DNA of 55,477 nt, from the NCBI RefSeq assembly GCF_000621525.1, contig NZ_JHYC01000027.1:1-55477 (forward strand), read 5' to 3'. This document shows, piece after piece, positions 1 through 8,392 of this stretch (the first letter of the stretch is position 1; each line of letters starts with the position of its first letter). The notes below the pieces were generated by a model that worked only from the letters and a program-made list of their open reading frames with translations, did no database searches and was not told the origin of the DNA. The position numbers and the translations under genes are program-made. Source of the stretch: Legionella fairfieldensis ATCC 49588. GTDB taxonomy: Bacteria; Pseudomonadota; Gammaproteobacteria; Legionellales; Legionellaceae.

Positions 1-273
1 TATCATCGAAGTCAATTGGTTCGAGAGGCGGCATTGGACAAAAATATTGAACTTCATTATTTGCCACCATACAGCCCAAATCTAAACTCAATAGAGCGCT
101 TATGGAAGGTGATGAATGAAGAGATAAGAAATAACGTCTTTTTCTCTTCCGCCAAAATGTTTCGTGATGCCATCAATGGATTTTTTGATGATACTTTGCC
201 AAAAATTGCGCAATCACTCCGAGGGCGCATTAATGATAATTTTCAGACGATAAAACCAGCACCTTCAAGTTGA
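1..273 (+). CDS. IS630-family transposase, C-terminal part only
   Basis: The reading frame is open from the first base of the window, so this is the 3' part of a transposase gene that begins outside. The visible 90 residues carry the PPYSPNLNSIERLWK block, the end of the DDE catalytic core of IS630/Tc1-mariner-like enzymes (DDE_3 superfamily), with its final acidic residue in the IERLW segment. The frame closes at 273, and the element's right end must lie shortly after, near the TA dinucleotides around 280-290, though I cannot fix it. The protein would cut and join the ends of its own element. Whether the full copy is intact cannot be judged from this window. Confidence 0.88.
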   Translation, partial: YHRSQLVREAALDKNIELHYLPPYSPNLNSIERLWKVMNEEIRNNVFFSSAKMFRDAINGFFDDTLPKIAQSLRGRINDNFQTIKPAPSS

Positions 274-521
274 ATGGGTATAATTTTAGACTCTTTCCAG
301 AATGGAATCAGAAAAATAGGGATACGCAGCATCAGTAAAAGGCAAATAGCAGATCCAAAGCCGGGATGCATTAACAAGAATAGTAGAAATATCAACACAC
401 CCTGATGGATTTGTGTTATTTTATGCACTCTTGGGTTTTCAGTAAAATCCAATATCAATGGGAATTTTACAACTTCTTTCACGTATTTCATTCGTTCAGA
501 TTAACAAAAGGGGAAGCATTT

Positions 522-2261
522 GTGCGCAACAGTCGTTTTTACTTTGCCAACCGCGAAAACGTTAGTCGCTATATTAATCGCTGGGATTTGTTACTACTCA
601 TCCTTATCTTTTCTATTCTTTTTTTTCTTGCGTGGGCTGGCAAGCAAATGGCAAGCCCCTATCAACTAGGGGAACCACTACCCATTTCCTTGGAACCCGC
701 AAAATTGCCTTTTTATGCTTTACGTACAATTCTGCGCATGTTTATTGCCTTATTCTTATCTCTTTTGTTCACCTTTACAGTAGGTGCTTTTGCCGCCAAA
801 AATCGCCGTGCCGAGCAAGTCATTATTCCCGCAATTGATATTTTACAATCAGTTCCCGTATTAAGTTTTTTATCAATTACCGTGACAGGTTTCATTCTTT
901 TATTTCCTGGCAGCTTATTAGGCCCCGAATGTGCATCCATTTTTGCCATTTTTACCTCACAGGTCTGGAATATTACTTTTGGCTTTTATCAATCATTAAA
1001 AACCTTACCTCATGATTTAAAAGAAGCCGCGGCGATGTTTCAACTCTCTGCCTGGCAACGTTTTTGGAAAGTAGAAGTTCCTTTTTCCATGTCAGGTTTA
1101 ATATGGAATATGATGATTTCCATGTCAGCCAGTTGGTTTTTTGTGGTTCTTTCCGAAGCGATTGCTGTAGCGCATCAGGATATTCGCTTGCCTGGCGTAG
1201 GATCTTATATTGCTCTGGCCATAGAAAAACGTGATTTACATGCCGTAGGATATGCTATTTTAACCATGATCATTGTTATTTTCCTTTATGATCAAATATT
1301 TTTTAGACCTCTCATTGCCTGGTCGGAAAAATTTAAGATGGAACCATCACCCGACGACGAAGAATATCAATCATGGCTTATTGATTTACTACGCAATAGT
1401 CGATTAATGAAACATGTTGGTCAAGGCATAAAAATAGTAAAAGACCATTTCGTGAACATTTATTGGCTGCGCAATCACACGATGAATGAAGTGAAAGAAA
1501 CGGATTCCCATCGCCAGAAACATCTTGACTGGTTATGGAACGGACTTATTTTATTAACTGTTTTCACAGGTGGATGGCTACTCCTGAAATTTATTCTCGC
1601 CGAACTTAAAGTAAGTGAAATTCTGCATGTTTTACTACTTGGGGGAGCGACTGGATTGAGAGTAATTATTCTTATTCTTATTAGCTCTTTAATTTGGATC
1701 CCTATTGGCGTCTGGATTGGTTTAAGACCCCGTCTGGCGCAAAAGATTCAACCTATTATTCAGTTTTTTGCCGCTTTTCCTGCTAATTTATTTTACCCGC
1801 TGTTTGTTATTGCAATTGTTCGTTTCCATCTCAGTATTGAAATCTGGGTAACTCCACTTATGATTTTAGGTACTCAATGGTACATTTTATTTAATGTCAT
1901 TGCTGGTGCCTCAACCATTCCCCGCGATTTATACCTGGCAGCCGATAATTTTGGTGTTAAAGGGTGGCAATGGTGGAAACGTTTGGCCTTACCTGGCATT
2001 TTCCCTTTTTATATTACAGGAGCCATTACAGCGGCAGGAGGCGCATGGAACGCCAGTATTGTTGCCGAATGGGTCAGTTGGGGAAACACCACACTACAAG
2101 CTACCGGTCTGGGTGAGTACATTCATGCTAATACGATAGCAGGTAATTTCCCTAAAATAGCACTGGGAACAGCGATGATGTGTGTGTATGTCCTGGTATT
2201 TAATCATCTAATCTGGCGTCCGCTCTATCGATTAGCGGAAGAGCGCTTTCATTTCAGTTAA
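522..2261 (+). CDS. ABC transporter permease with two fused membrane domains (NitT/TauT-like)
   Basis: Inner-membrane permease of an ABC importer, 579 residues. Two BPD_transp_1-type domains follow each other: about residues 60-275, with the EAA-like loop at LKEAAAMFQLSAWQRFWKVE, and about 370-575, with a second loop at LYLAADNFGVKGWQWWKRLALP. Each half has five to six hydrophobic spans, so one chain could supply the whole transmembrane pore. The longest frame opens at 405, but I place the start at GTG 522 because AAAGGGGAAG lies just upstream and the extra N-terminal 39 residues look unlike a leader. The ATPase gene follows after 9 bases. The fold resembles nitrate/sulfonate/bicarbonate transporters; the substrate is unknown and no binding protein is encoded beside it. 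Confidence 0.88.
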   Translation: MRNSRFYFANRENVSRYINRWDLLLLILIFSILFFLAWAGKQMASPYQLGEPLPISLEPAKLPFYALRTILRMFIALFLSLLFTFTVGAFAAKNRRAEQVIIPAIDILQSVPVLSFLSITVTGFILLFPGSLLGPECASIFAIFTSQVWNITFGFYQSLKTLPHDLKEAAAMFQLSAWQRFWKVEVPFSMSGLIWNMMISMSASWFFVVLSEAIAVAHQDIRLPGVGSYIALAIEKRDLHAVGYAILTMIIVIFLYDQIFFRPLIAWSEKFKMEPSPDDEEYQSWLIDLLRNSRLMKHVGQGIKIVKDHFVNIYWLRNHTMNEVKETDSHRQKHLDWLWNGLILLTVFTGGWLLLKFILAELKVSEILHVLLLGGATGLRVIILILISSLIWIPIGVWIGLRPRLAQKIQPIIQFFAAFPANLFYPLFVIAIVRFHLSIEIWVTPLMILGTQWYILFNVIAGASTIPRDLYLAADNFGVKGWQWWKRLALPGIFPFYITGAITAAGGAWNASIVAEWVSWGNTTLQATGLGEYIHANTIAGNFPKIALGTAMMCVYVLVFNHLIWRPLYRLAEERFHFS

Positions 2262-2270
2262 GAGACAGCT

Positions 2271-3575
2271 ATGTCAGAAACTATTATTACTATTGAAAAT
2301 TGCCGTAAATCGTTTAAAAAAGCTTCTTCTTCTCAGGATCTGCTCGTGTTAGAAGATGTTAATTTTAAATTACGAGAAGGAGAAATCGTTGCTCTCCTTG
2401 GCAAATCCGGCTCAGGCAAGTCCACACTTTTGCGTATCATCGCAGGACTTGCACCGCCCTCGGCAGGAACAGTAACCTATCGTGGACAACCCGTTACAGG
2501 GCCAGTACCTGGCATTGCCATGGTGTTTCAATCCTTTGCTCTTATGCCTTGGTTAACTGTCCTTGAAAACGTCGAACTGGGCCTGGAGGCCCAGGGAGTC
2601 AACAGGGAAGAACGGCGGCGGCGGGCAATTGCCGCCATTGATACCATCGGCCTTGACGGTTTTGAATCAGCGTTTCCCAAAGAATTGTCAGGAGGGATGC
2701 GCCAACGCGTAGGTTTCGCTCGTGCTTTGGTTATCAATCCTGATGTTTTATTAATGGACGAACCTTTTTCCGCCCTGGACGTACTCACCGCTGAAAACCT
2801 GAAATCGGATCTGTTAGAGTTATGGCAAGAAAAGAAAACGAATACCAACGGCATTCTTCTAGTCACTCATAATATTGAAGAAGCAGCAACCCTTGCTGAT
2901 CGGATCATCATTTTTGGTAGTGACCCCGGTTATATACGTGCCGAATTACAAGTCAACATCACACAACCGCGTGATCCTGAAACACCCGAGTTTCGTGCTT
3001 TAGTCGATAAAATATATACTTTAATGACTACCGGACCTAAAGAAAAAGCGAAAGGCGCACAGCGCGAACGTCAAATCAGTTTAGGATATCGCCTTCCTGA
3101 TGTGGAACCTTCCGAATTATCAGGTCTGATTGAAACAATGAAGTCCTTTGAGGAGCGTATTGACCTGCCTGAATTAGCGGATGAATTAATGATGAATATT
3201 GATGATCTTTTCCCCATTCTGGAAACCTTGGAAATTTTAGGGTTTGCCCGAGTATCGGATGGTGATATTCAGTTAAGTGAATTAGGCAAACAATTTTCTG
3301 AAGCCGATTTACAGGAGCGTAAGCAACTGTTTGCCAGACGTTTGTTGGAAAAAGTCCCGTTGGCGCGCTATATTTGCCGTATTTTAGATGAAAAAATTGG
3401 CCATCGAGTTTCTGAAGAACGCTTTCTAACCAAACTTGAAGATTATTTAAGTGAAAAGGAAGCGGAACGTGTGTTACGTACAATGATTGATTGGGGACGC
3501 TATGCCGAGCTTTTTGCCTATGATTTTAATACAGGAGTTTTAAGCCTGGAAAATCCGGGTACCTCCGTTCAATAA
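2271..3575 (+). CDS. ABC transporter ATP-binding protein with C-terminal AAA-associated domain
   Basis: ATPase that powers the permease encoded 9 bases upstream. The N-terminal 250 residues hold the full ABC set: Walker A GKSGSGKS (about 44-51), Q-loop near VFQSF, signature LSGGMRQR, Walker B VLLMDEP and the H-loop VTHN. Residues after about 290 form an extra domain of roughly 140 residues, of the kind called AAA-associated C-terminal (PF09821), seen in a subset of nitrate/sulfonate-type ATPases and probably regulatory. At 434 residues it is far longer than a plain 250-residue subunit for this reason. All catalytic motifs are intact. The substrate is not predictable from the ATPase. Confidence 0.92.
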   Translation: MSETIITIENCRKSFKKASSSQDLLVLEDVNFKLREGEIVALLGKSGSGKSTLLRIIAGLAPPSAGTVTYRGQPVTGPVPGIAMVFQSFALMPWLTVLENVELGLEAQGVNREERRRRAIAAIDTIGLDGFESAFPKELSGGMRQRVGFARALVINPDVLLMDEPFSALDVLTAENLKSDLLELWQEKKTNTNGILLVTHNIEEAATLADRIIIFGSDPGYIRAELQVNITQPRDPETPEFRALVDKIYTLMTTGPKEKAKGAQRERQISLGYRLPDVEPSELSGLIETMKSFEERIDLPELADELMMNIDDLFPILETLEILGFARVSDGDIQLSELGKQFSEADLQERKQLFARRLLEKVPLARYICRILDEKIGHRVSEERFLTKLEDYLSEKEAERVLRTMIDWGRYAELFAYDFNTGVLSLENPGTSVQ

Positions 3576-3637
3576 CGGTTGTTTAAAGGACGTAGAATTC
3601 AACTTATATTGGAATAAACAAACTTGGGCCGGATAAC

Positions 3638-3687
3638 CAGGGTAAACGCATCTAAATTGAAGACATCTATCAGATGCGTTTACCTTG
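3638..3687. repeat. Solo insertion-sequence ends (50-bp remnant or MITE)
   Basis: Two inverted ends face each other with almost nothing between them: GGTAAACGCATCT at 3641-3653 and its exact complement AGATGCGTTTACC at 3672-3684. The left 21 bases (3638-3658) are identical to the left end of the ISAs1-family element at 55167-55187. No target duplication is obvious. It lies 62 bases after the ATPase gene and could also form a hairpin that affects that gene's 3' end. Confidence 0.75.
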
Positions 3688-3746
3688 AGTCTAATTCCTT
3701 TTTCAATAAATTATTGTAAGCACGTTATCTACATTGACCCTCACTT

Positions 3747-4586
3747 TTAAAAAGGTAAAAACTCACTGTCTATTTTGGTTTCCATCTCTTTGTCATTTTC
3801 TGAACCAGGAAGGGTAAGCGCTGGAGCAGGATTTTTAAGTGCTTCGGTTAAACTGATAAATTTATAACCATTTTGCTTATACATTTGGATAATATCACTT
3901 AATAAATAACTGTTAAGCAAATTAGCGTGAAGTAAGAGGATCTGCTTAACTGGCTGGCCGTTAGCTCGATGTTCAGCCTTTAATGTCTGTTGCCAGATAT
4001 AATCAAGATAACGTGCCTTCATGCGGGTTAACGCGTATTTTTCCCTCTCCCGATAGGGAACTTTGTATAGCTGCTCGTTAAAACGAAAATCTTTACTATC
4101 GACAGTAACAGGGGCAACGGTGTAATGATTTTCCTTAAGAAAATCAAGTACCTTGGGTTTGGTTATTCTATTACCTTCAGCAAGGTAAGGATAACGGAAA
4201 TATTTAGGTTCTGTAAGCACGGGGCTAAGGACTTTATCAGCCCGGGCAATATCGGCGATATATTTATCCGCATTCATTCCATTCAAATTGGCATGGGAAT
4301 AGGTGTGATTCCCAAGCATAAATCCTGCTTTGCGAAATTGCTCAAGAAAAGCCCACTGCCCTTTGGCTATTGCACCGGCAATGACAAAACCTGTCGCGGG
4401 TACGTCATTGTCACTAAGTGCCTGAACTATTTTAGCAAAACGTTCAGTTGCTCGCTGTTGATTACCTGCTGTATCCATTTTTGAAGCGACAAGAGGCAGG
4501 TCATCAATGGTAATGGCAATTTCACGCACCTGGGCAAAGCAATGAGATACAAACAACAAGATAAAGACTGTATATAATTTTCGCAT
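3747..4586 (-). CDS. Secreted polysaccharide deacetylase family protein
   Basis: Predicted periplasmic or secreted carbohydrate deacetylase of the NodB homology fold, 279 residues. The start at 4586 puts AAAGGAT upstream of the ATG and gives a classic signal peptide (MRKLYTVFILLFVSHCFA, cleaved before QVREI). The NodB motifs are clear: the ITIDDLP strand with the metal-binding Asp pair, then GNHTYSHANLN with the HxxxH metal site, then the FRYPYLAEG segment. The LLLHANLLNSYLL region near the C-terminus supplies the last His. Substrate could be chitin-like, peptidoglycan or a surface polysaccharide; context does not decide. It stands alone, convergent with the ABC operon. Confidence 0.85.
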   Translation of the reverse strand: MRKLYTVFILLFVSHCFAQVREIAITIDDLPLVASKMDTAGNQQRATERFAKIVQALSDNDVPATGFVIAGAIAKGQWAFLEQFRKAGFMLGNHTYSHANLNGMNADKYIADIARADKVLSPVLTEPKYFRYPYLAEGNRITKPKVLDFLKENHYTVAPVTVDSKDFRFNEQLYKVPYREREKYALTRMKARYLDYIWQQTLKAEHRANGQPVKQILLLHANLLNSYLLSDIIQMYKQNGYKFISLTEALKNPAPALTLPGSENDKEMETKIDSEFLPF

Positions 4587-4659
4587 CGATAATCCTTTAT
4601 CGGCTGAGTTGTAATATGAGTGTAACAAGGGTTGCATCAGAGGAAAAGAAAAATTCTCC

Positions 4660-5559
4660 TCAGGCCGACTGTGTTGGCAGAGAAATTAATAAATTAACTC
4701 CATTTTTTCTCTGATTTTTATTAGAATTAGAATACAGAGAAAACTTCCCCCAGGCCGGACTGATTTTTAGCGTTTCCAATTTGGGTAAGTCATCATATTC
4801 TTTGCAAGGTTCAAGAGACGATGTTATTGTCATTTTCATTCCTTTCCTATTTCCTTGCAGTTTATTTTCAAGTGCAATCGATGTCGTGTTTTGTACCTCG
4901 AATTTCTTAATCGATTTGCCTGCTCGTTCCATAATTTCACCTTCCAGCAAGTAGCTTAAAAATGCACGCATTCCCTTTGCTGCACCACCAAAATAAAGAT
5001 CATTATCTTTTTTATCACTTACTTTTTGCTCACTTTTATATTTTTTTTCTTCTATGTATTCACCAAACCGGCTAAGATAATTTTCTGGAAATCCTCCCGC
5101 ATTATCGCTAATTTCCACTACGATTTTATTATCGTCTATAGATAAATTAATTGACATTTCTAATTTTTCTTTTTCGTAATCTATTGCTTGGTTTTTTGAT
5201 AAATTATCAAGAAAGGCGTCAATTGTATTTTTTAATAATTCAGTAAATGAACTATTCAAACTACTAATAGCCATAGGAAGCATTTTATCGTCGTTGTCGA
5301 AAAACCGTTCGGTAAACTTTATTTTTTCATTGTCTCTATCCCATCGCAGGGCCAATTCTTTTTTTATCTCCAACCAAAGCATTTCGCCTTTTATATCCGT
5401 TAGTTCATCTAAAAATAAATTTTTTTGATGATCAAAAGTTTCTGTACAATCAGCGCATGAGTTATCACCTTTCATTAGATAGGATTGATAATATTCTAAT
5501 ACATCGATTTGCAAGATTACTGGTAAGTGACTACTTTTTAAAATAGTTATTTTAGCCAT
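4660..5559 (-). CDS. Stand-alone GHKL (histidine-kinase-type) ATPase protein, function unknown
   Basis: A protein of 299 residues whose middle third looks like a GHKL ATP-binding domain. FTELLKNTIDA (about 110-120) matches the N-box pattern with the Mg-binding Asn. EISDNAGGF is the G1 box and GGAAKGMRAFLSYL resembles the G2 lid. There is no phosphoacceptor His domain, no membrane span and no receiver, so this is not an ordinary sensor kinase. The N-terminal 90 residues include a CADC pair and match nothing I know. Start chosen at 5559 behind GAGAGAAGTC. It is very AT-rich compared with its neighbours, consistent with transfer or with an effector-type gene, but this is inference. Confidence 0.7.
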   Translation of the reverse strand: MAKITILKSSHLPVILQIDVLEYYQSYLMKGDNSCADCTETFDHQKNLFLDELTDIKGEMLWLEIKKELALRWDRDNEKIKFTERFFDNDDKMLPMAISSLNSSFTELLKNTIDAFLDNLSKNQAIDYEKEKLEMSINLSIDDNKIVVEISDNAGGFPENYLSRFGEYIEEKKYKSEQKVSDKKDNDLYFGGAAKGMRAFLSYLLEGEIMERAGKSIKKFEVQNTTSIALENKLQGNRKGMKMTITSSLEPCKEYDDLPKLETLKISPAWGKFSLYSNSNKNQRKNGVNLLISLPTQSA

Positions 5560-5991
5560 GACTTCTCTCATCAACAAAATTTGTTCTTTAATTTTACAAT
5601 TTGATTATTAATAAATTATTAAGCCTACCGATAAAATAGATTTTTTTTTCACAAAAAAAATAGATAACGCATTGAATTTAAAGAAATTAATATAAAGTTT
5701 GGCCGGAAAAAATTATATAAACAGCATCTGCAGAAAATACTGGTAAAATTTGGTTTGACTCAGGTATTTACAGGGAGTTCAAAACGCCTTATTTCTAGTT
5801 TTACCCCCTTGTCCCGAACAAAAATCGATCTTGAATACAGTCTTGACAGAGGAATTGCTTCACTTTATTTCGTAATGATGGAAGAAAAAAACATTTGTCC
5901 AGCATTAGGGTTTTTACCATGTGCAGTAATTGCGAGAACCTCTCCTTTTATCTTAAACAAATACACTGATTTCCTCTTAAGATAGGAAATA
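5560..5991. other. AT-rich gap of 432 bases without a supported gene
   Basis: Very AT-rich DNA with several A and T runs upstream of the GHKL gene. It probably carries that gene's promoter on the minus strand, but no clear -35/-10 pair was found. A 76-codon frame at 5755-5985 begins with TTG, lacks a ribosome binding site and matches nothing recognised, so it is not called. Confidence 0.5.
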
Positions 5992-6639
5992 TTATAGCGT
6001 AGAGACACCTGTTTTTTGGGCTACTAAAATTTTGTCTGCCCGTCGTTTGGCAAACAAACCATTTTCAACTACTCCCGGAATAAGCTTGATAGTTTCTTCC
6101 AGAATAGTTGCTTCAGAAAGATCCAAATTATAAACATCAAGAATAATATTGCCATTATCTGTAATAAAACCATCTCTGTACTCAGGATCACCGCCCAGCT
6201 TAACAATCTCACGTGCAACAAAACTTCGCGCCAGTGGAATAACTTCAATAGCAAGAGGGAAAGAACCTAAGTCGTTGACTACTTTGGATTCATCAACAAT
6301 GCAAATAAACTGATGAGCTACGGTAGCAATAATTTTCTCCCGTGTCAGAGCACCACCACCTCCTTTGATCATTTCACGGTGTTGATTAACCTCATCAGCA
6401 CCATCAATGTAAAGAGGTAAATCACTTACTGCATTTAAATCAATAATGGGGATTCCTGCTGCACGCAACCGTACTTCAGTCGCTTTTGAACTCGCCACAC
6501 AAGCATCAATACGATGTTTGATGGTTGCTAACTCATCAATAAAATAATTAACGGTTGAACCTGTACCGACGCCAACTACCATATCATCATCGATAAAAGC
6601 AAGAGCAGCCTTTGCCGCATGTGCCTTCAGTATACTCAT
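5992..6639 (-). CDS. rpiA: Ribose-5-phosphate isomerase A
   Basis: Interconverts ribose 5-phosphate and ribulose 5-phosphate in the non-oxidative pentose phosphate pathway; cytosolic. The protein has 215 residues, close to the 219 of E. coli RpiA. Family motifs are all visible: [13 protein letters not shown] near the N-terminus (phosphate binding), [10 protein letters not shown] with the active-site Asp residues, and [11 protein letters not shown] with the catalytic Glu/Lys pair. Transcribed alone on the minus strand; the lipoprotein gene upstream is separated by about 120 bases. Confidence 0.96.
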   Translation of the reverse strand: MSILKAHAAKAALAFIDDDMVVGVGTGSTVNYFIDELATIKHRIDACVASSKATEVRLRAAGIPIIDLNAVSDLPLYIDGADEVNQHREMIKGGGGALTREKIIATVAHQFICIVDESKVVNDLGSFPLAIEVIPLARSFVAREIVKLGGDPEYRDGFITDNGNIILDVYNLDLSEATILEETIKLIPGVVENGLFAKRRADKILVAQKTGVSTL

Positions 6640-6759
6640 TAGCTAAACTCAATCAGAAAAAATTAATTTTAACGTTATCAATCGGTTTTCAGCAAATGTT
6701 ATGAAAATCTACTCATAGATAAGGCGACGTAAAGCACGACATTTACGCCACCTGTTTCA

Positions 6760-7212
6760 TTAATTACCAGTATTTACTGTGGGAGCCGATATAGTTGCGG
6801 GCGATGGCTGATTTATGATGGGTGCAGCAGGAATTACCACCGTGTTATTTGATCGAGTGGACGCAGAAGAACTTCCTGTCGCACTGGGTGCCATACTAGG
6901 CGCAGCAGGCCCTGCACTTGGCACTTTAGTCGTTGAACGATGATGCACAACAGGCGCGTCAGCAGGAACCACCGTTGTAGTTGGTTTACGGACTGGATTA
7001 CGATGAACGGGAGTATTGCCAGTAGCTGATGGAGCAGGAGATTTATAAGTTCGGCCATCATGATGACGGGCAGGCGCTTCCATACGACCATACGTATCCT
7101 GGCTATAAGAAGGCTCACCAAAAAAATTCCCCAACGCCTGGCAGCCCGTTAAGAAGAAAGGAGATAAAAAAAGAGCAACAGAGGTAACATTAAAGAAAAT
7201 ATTTTTTTTCAT
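6760..7212 (-). CDS. Proline/threonine/serine-rich lipoprotein, function unknown
   Basis: Small protein of 150 residues. The N-terminus is a lipoprotein signal ending in the lipobox LTGC, so Cys24 should be lipidated and the mature chain anchored in the envelope. After about residue 45 the chain is low-complexity, rich in Pro, Thr, Ser and Ala with repeated PSATG, TTVVPA and VVIPAAP stretches and scattered His and Arg, so it is likely unstructured and could span part of the periplasm or surface. A good ribosome binding site, AAGGACGACACG, precedes the ATG. No homolog is recognised. Confidence 0.75.
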   Translation of the reverse strand: MKKNIFFNVTSVALFLSPFFLTGCQALGNFFGEPSYSQDTYGRMEAPARHHDGRTYKSPAPSATGNTPVHRNPVRKPTTTVVPADAPVVHHRSTTKVPSAGPAAPSMAPSATGSSSASTRSNNTVVIPAAPIINQPSPATISAPTVNTGN

Positions 7213-7404
7213 CGTGTCGTCCTTGATAGTTAATTAATTAGCTTTTTCATTCTAACTGCTGAAAAGTCACTTGTAAAATCAATTAAACCACGTATTAGCG
7301 AAGATTCACTCGATAGTCTTTATAATTCTGATTAATTAGAATAATTCTGATTTACGAATTGACGAGCGACCAGTATTTCATCGTATACTGACGTAAACTC
7401 CTCT

Positions 7405-7410
7405 TATAAT
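7405..7410 (+). promoter_or_regulatory. Consensus -10 box immediately before the cystathionine/cysteine synthase start
   Basis: TATAAT ends only 8 bases before the ATG at 7419, which would place the transcription start at or within a base or two of the start codon. No good -35 hexamer is seen at 16-18 bases upstream and no ribosome binding site lies between. Confidence 0.4.
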
Positions 7411-7418
7411 AAATTTTT

Positions 7419-8369
7419 ATGATCTATCAAACTATTCTTGATACCATAGGCCGCACACCCGTAGTAAAAATTAATCGCATCAGTAAAAATCTATCCTGCG
7501 AACTGTATGCCAAGTGTGAATTTTTTAACCCTGGCGGCTCAGTAAAAGATCGTATTGGTTATGAAATGGTAAAAAATGCGGAACGCGATGGGCTTATTAA
7601 ACCAGGAGACACCTTAATTGAGCCTACGTCAGGCAATACCGGAATTGGTATCGCTCTGGCTGGTGCCGTGATGGGTTATAAGGTTATCATTACCATGCCT
7701 CATAAAATGAGTCAGGAGAAACAGGTCATTCTGGAGCGATTAGGGGCAACCATTTATCGTACCCGGACTGAAGCAGCGTGGGATGATCCTGACAGCCATA
7801 TTTCTCTGGCCAAAGAATTACATAGAAAACTGCCTGATTCTCATATTCTTGATCAATACGCAAACCCTCATAATCCCAACGCTCATTATCTCGGCACAGC
7901 ACAGGAAATTATTGAAGACTTTGGAAAAGATTTACATATGGTTGTAGCCAGTGTGGGTACAGGAGGAACCATTACCGGTCTTGCCAAACGCTTAAAAGAA
8001 TACAATCCGGCTATTGAAATTGTAGGTGTTGATCCCGAAGGTTCCATATTGGGTGGCGGTGATGAAATCAAACCTTACCATGTAGAAGGAATAGGATATG
8101 ATTTCTTTCCCGAAGTACTTAACAATAATTTGGTTGATCGATATATCAAGACAAATGATGCAAACTCCTTTGATATGGCTCGACGTTTGATTCGTGAAGA
8201 AGGTTTGTTAGTGGGCGGTTCCTCTGGCGCAGCGGTGTGGGGCGCTTTGCAAGCGGCATCTTCCTTAGCAAAAGGACAAAAATGCCTCGTGATTTTGCCT
8301 GACTCCATTCGTAATTACATGTCCAAATATGCGAATGACGAATGGATGAAAGAGCAAGGATTTTTATAG
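7419..8369 (+). CDS. PLP-dependent cystathionine beta-synthase / cysteine synthase
   Basis: Fold-type II pyridoxal-phosphate enzyme, 316 residues, from the cysteine/transsulfuration family. The PLP lysine lies in NPGGSVKDRIG, the Asn ring contact in TSGNTG, and the phosphate cradle in SVGTGGTITG. The EGIGYDFFP segment is the pattern of cystathionine beta-synthases rather than of CysK or CysM, so condensation of serine with homocysteine is plausible, although the C-terminal CBS regulatory domains of the eukaryotic enzyme are absent. Annotation pipelines often call such proteins cysteine synthase. The start has no Shine-Dalgarno sequence. The neighbour downstream is convergent, 15 bases away. 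Confidence 0.88.
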   Translation: MIYQTILDTIGRTPVVKINRISKNLSCELYAKCEFFNPGGSVKDRIGYEMVKNAERDGLIKPGDTLIEPTSGNTGIGIALAGAVMGYKVIITMPHKMSQEKQVILERLGATIYRTRTEAAWDDPDSHISLAKELHRKLPDSHILDQYANPHNPNAHYLGTAQEIIEDFGKDLHMVVASVGTGGTITGLAKRLKEYNPAIEIVGVDPEGSILGGGDEIKPYHVEGIGYDFFPEVLNNNLVDRYIKTNDANSFDMARRLIREEGLLVGGSSGAAVWGALQAASSLAKGQKCLVILPDSIRNYMSKYANDEWMKEQGFL

Positions 8370-8380
8370 AGAGCCGATTT

Positions 8381-8392
8381 CTCCTTAAGGAG
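8381..8392. terminator. Palindrome between convergent genes
   Basis: CTCCTTAAGGAG is a perfect 12-base palindrome in the 15-base space and overlapping the stop codon of the minus-strand OTU-like gene. It may help end transcription from both sides; there is no T-run, so this is a weak call. Confidence 0.3.

Noticed and set aside
5755-5985. 76-codon open frame on the plus strand
   Set aside because: TTG start, no ribosome binding site, no recognisable protein features and located in AT-rich filler DNA.
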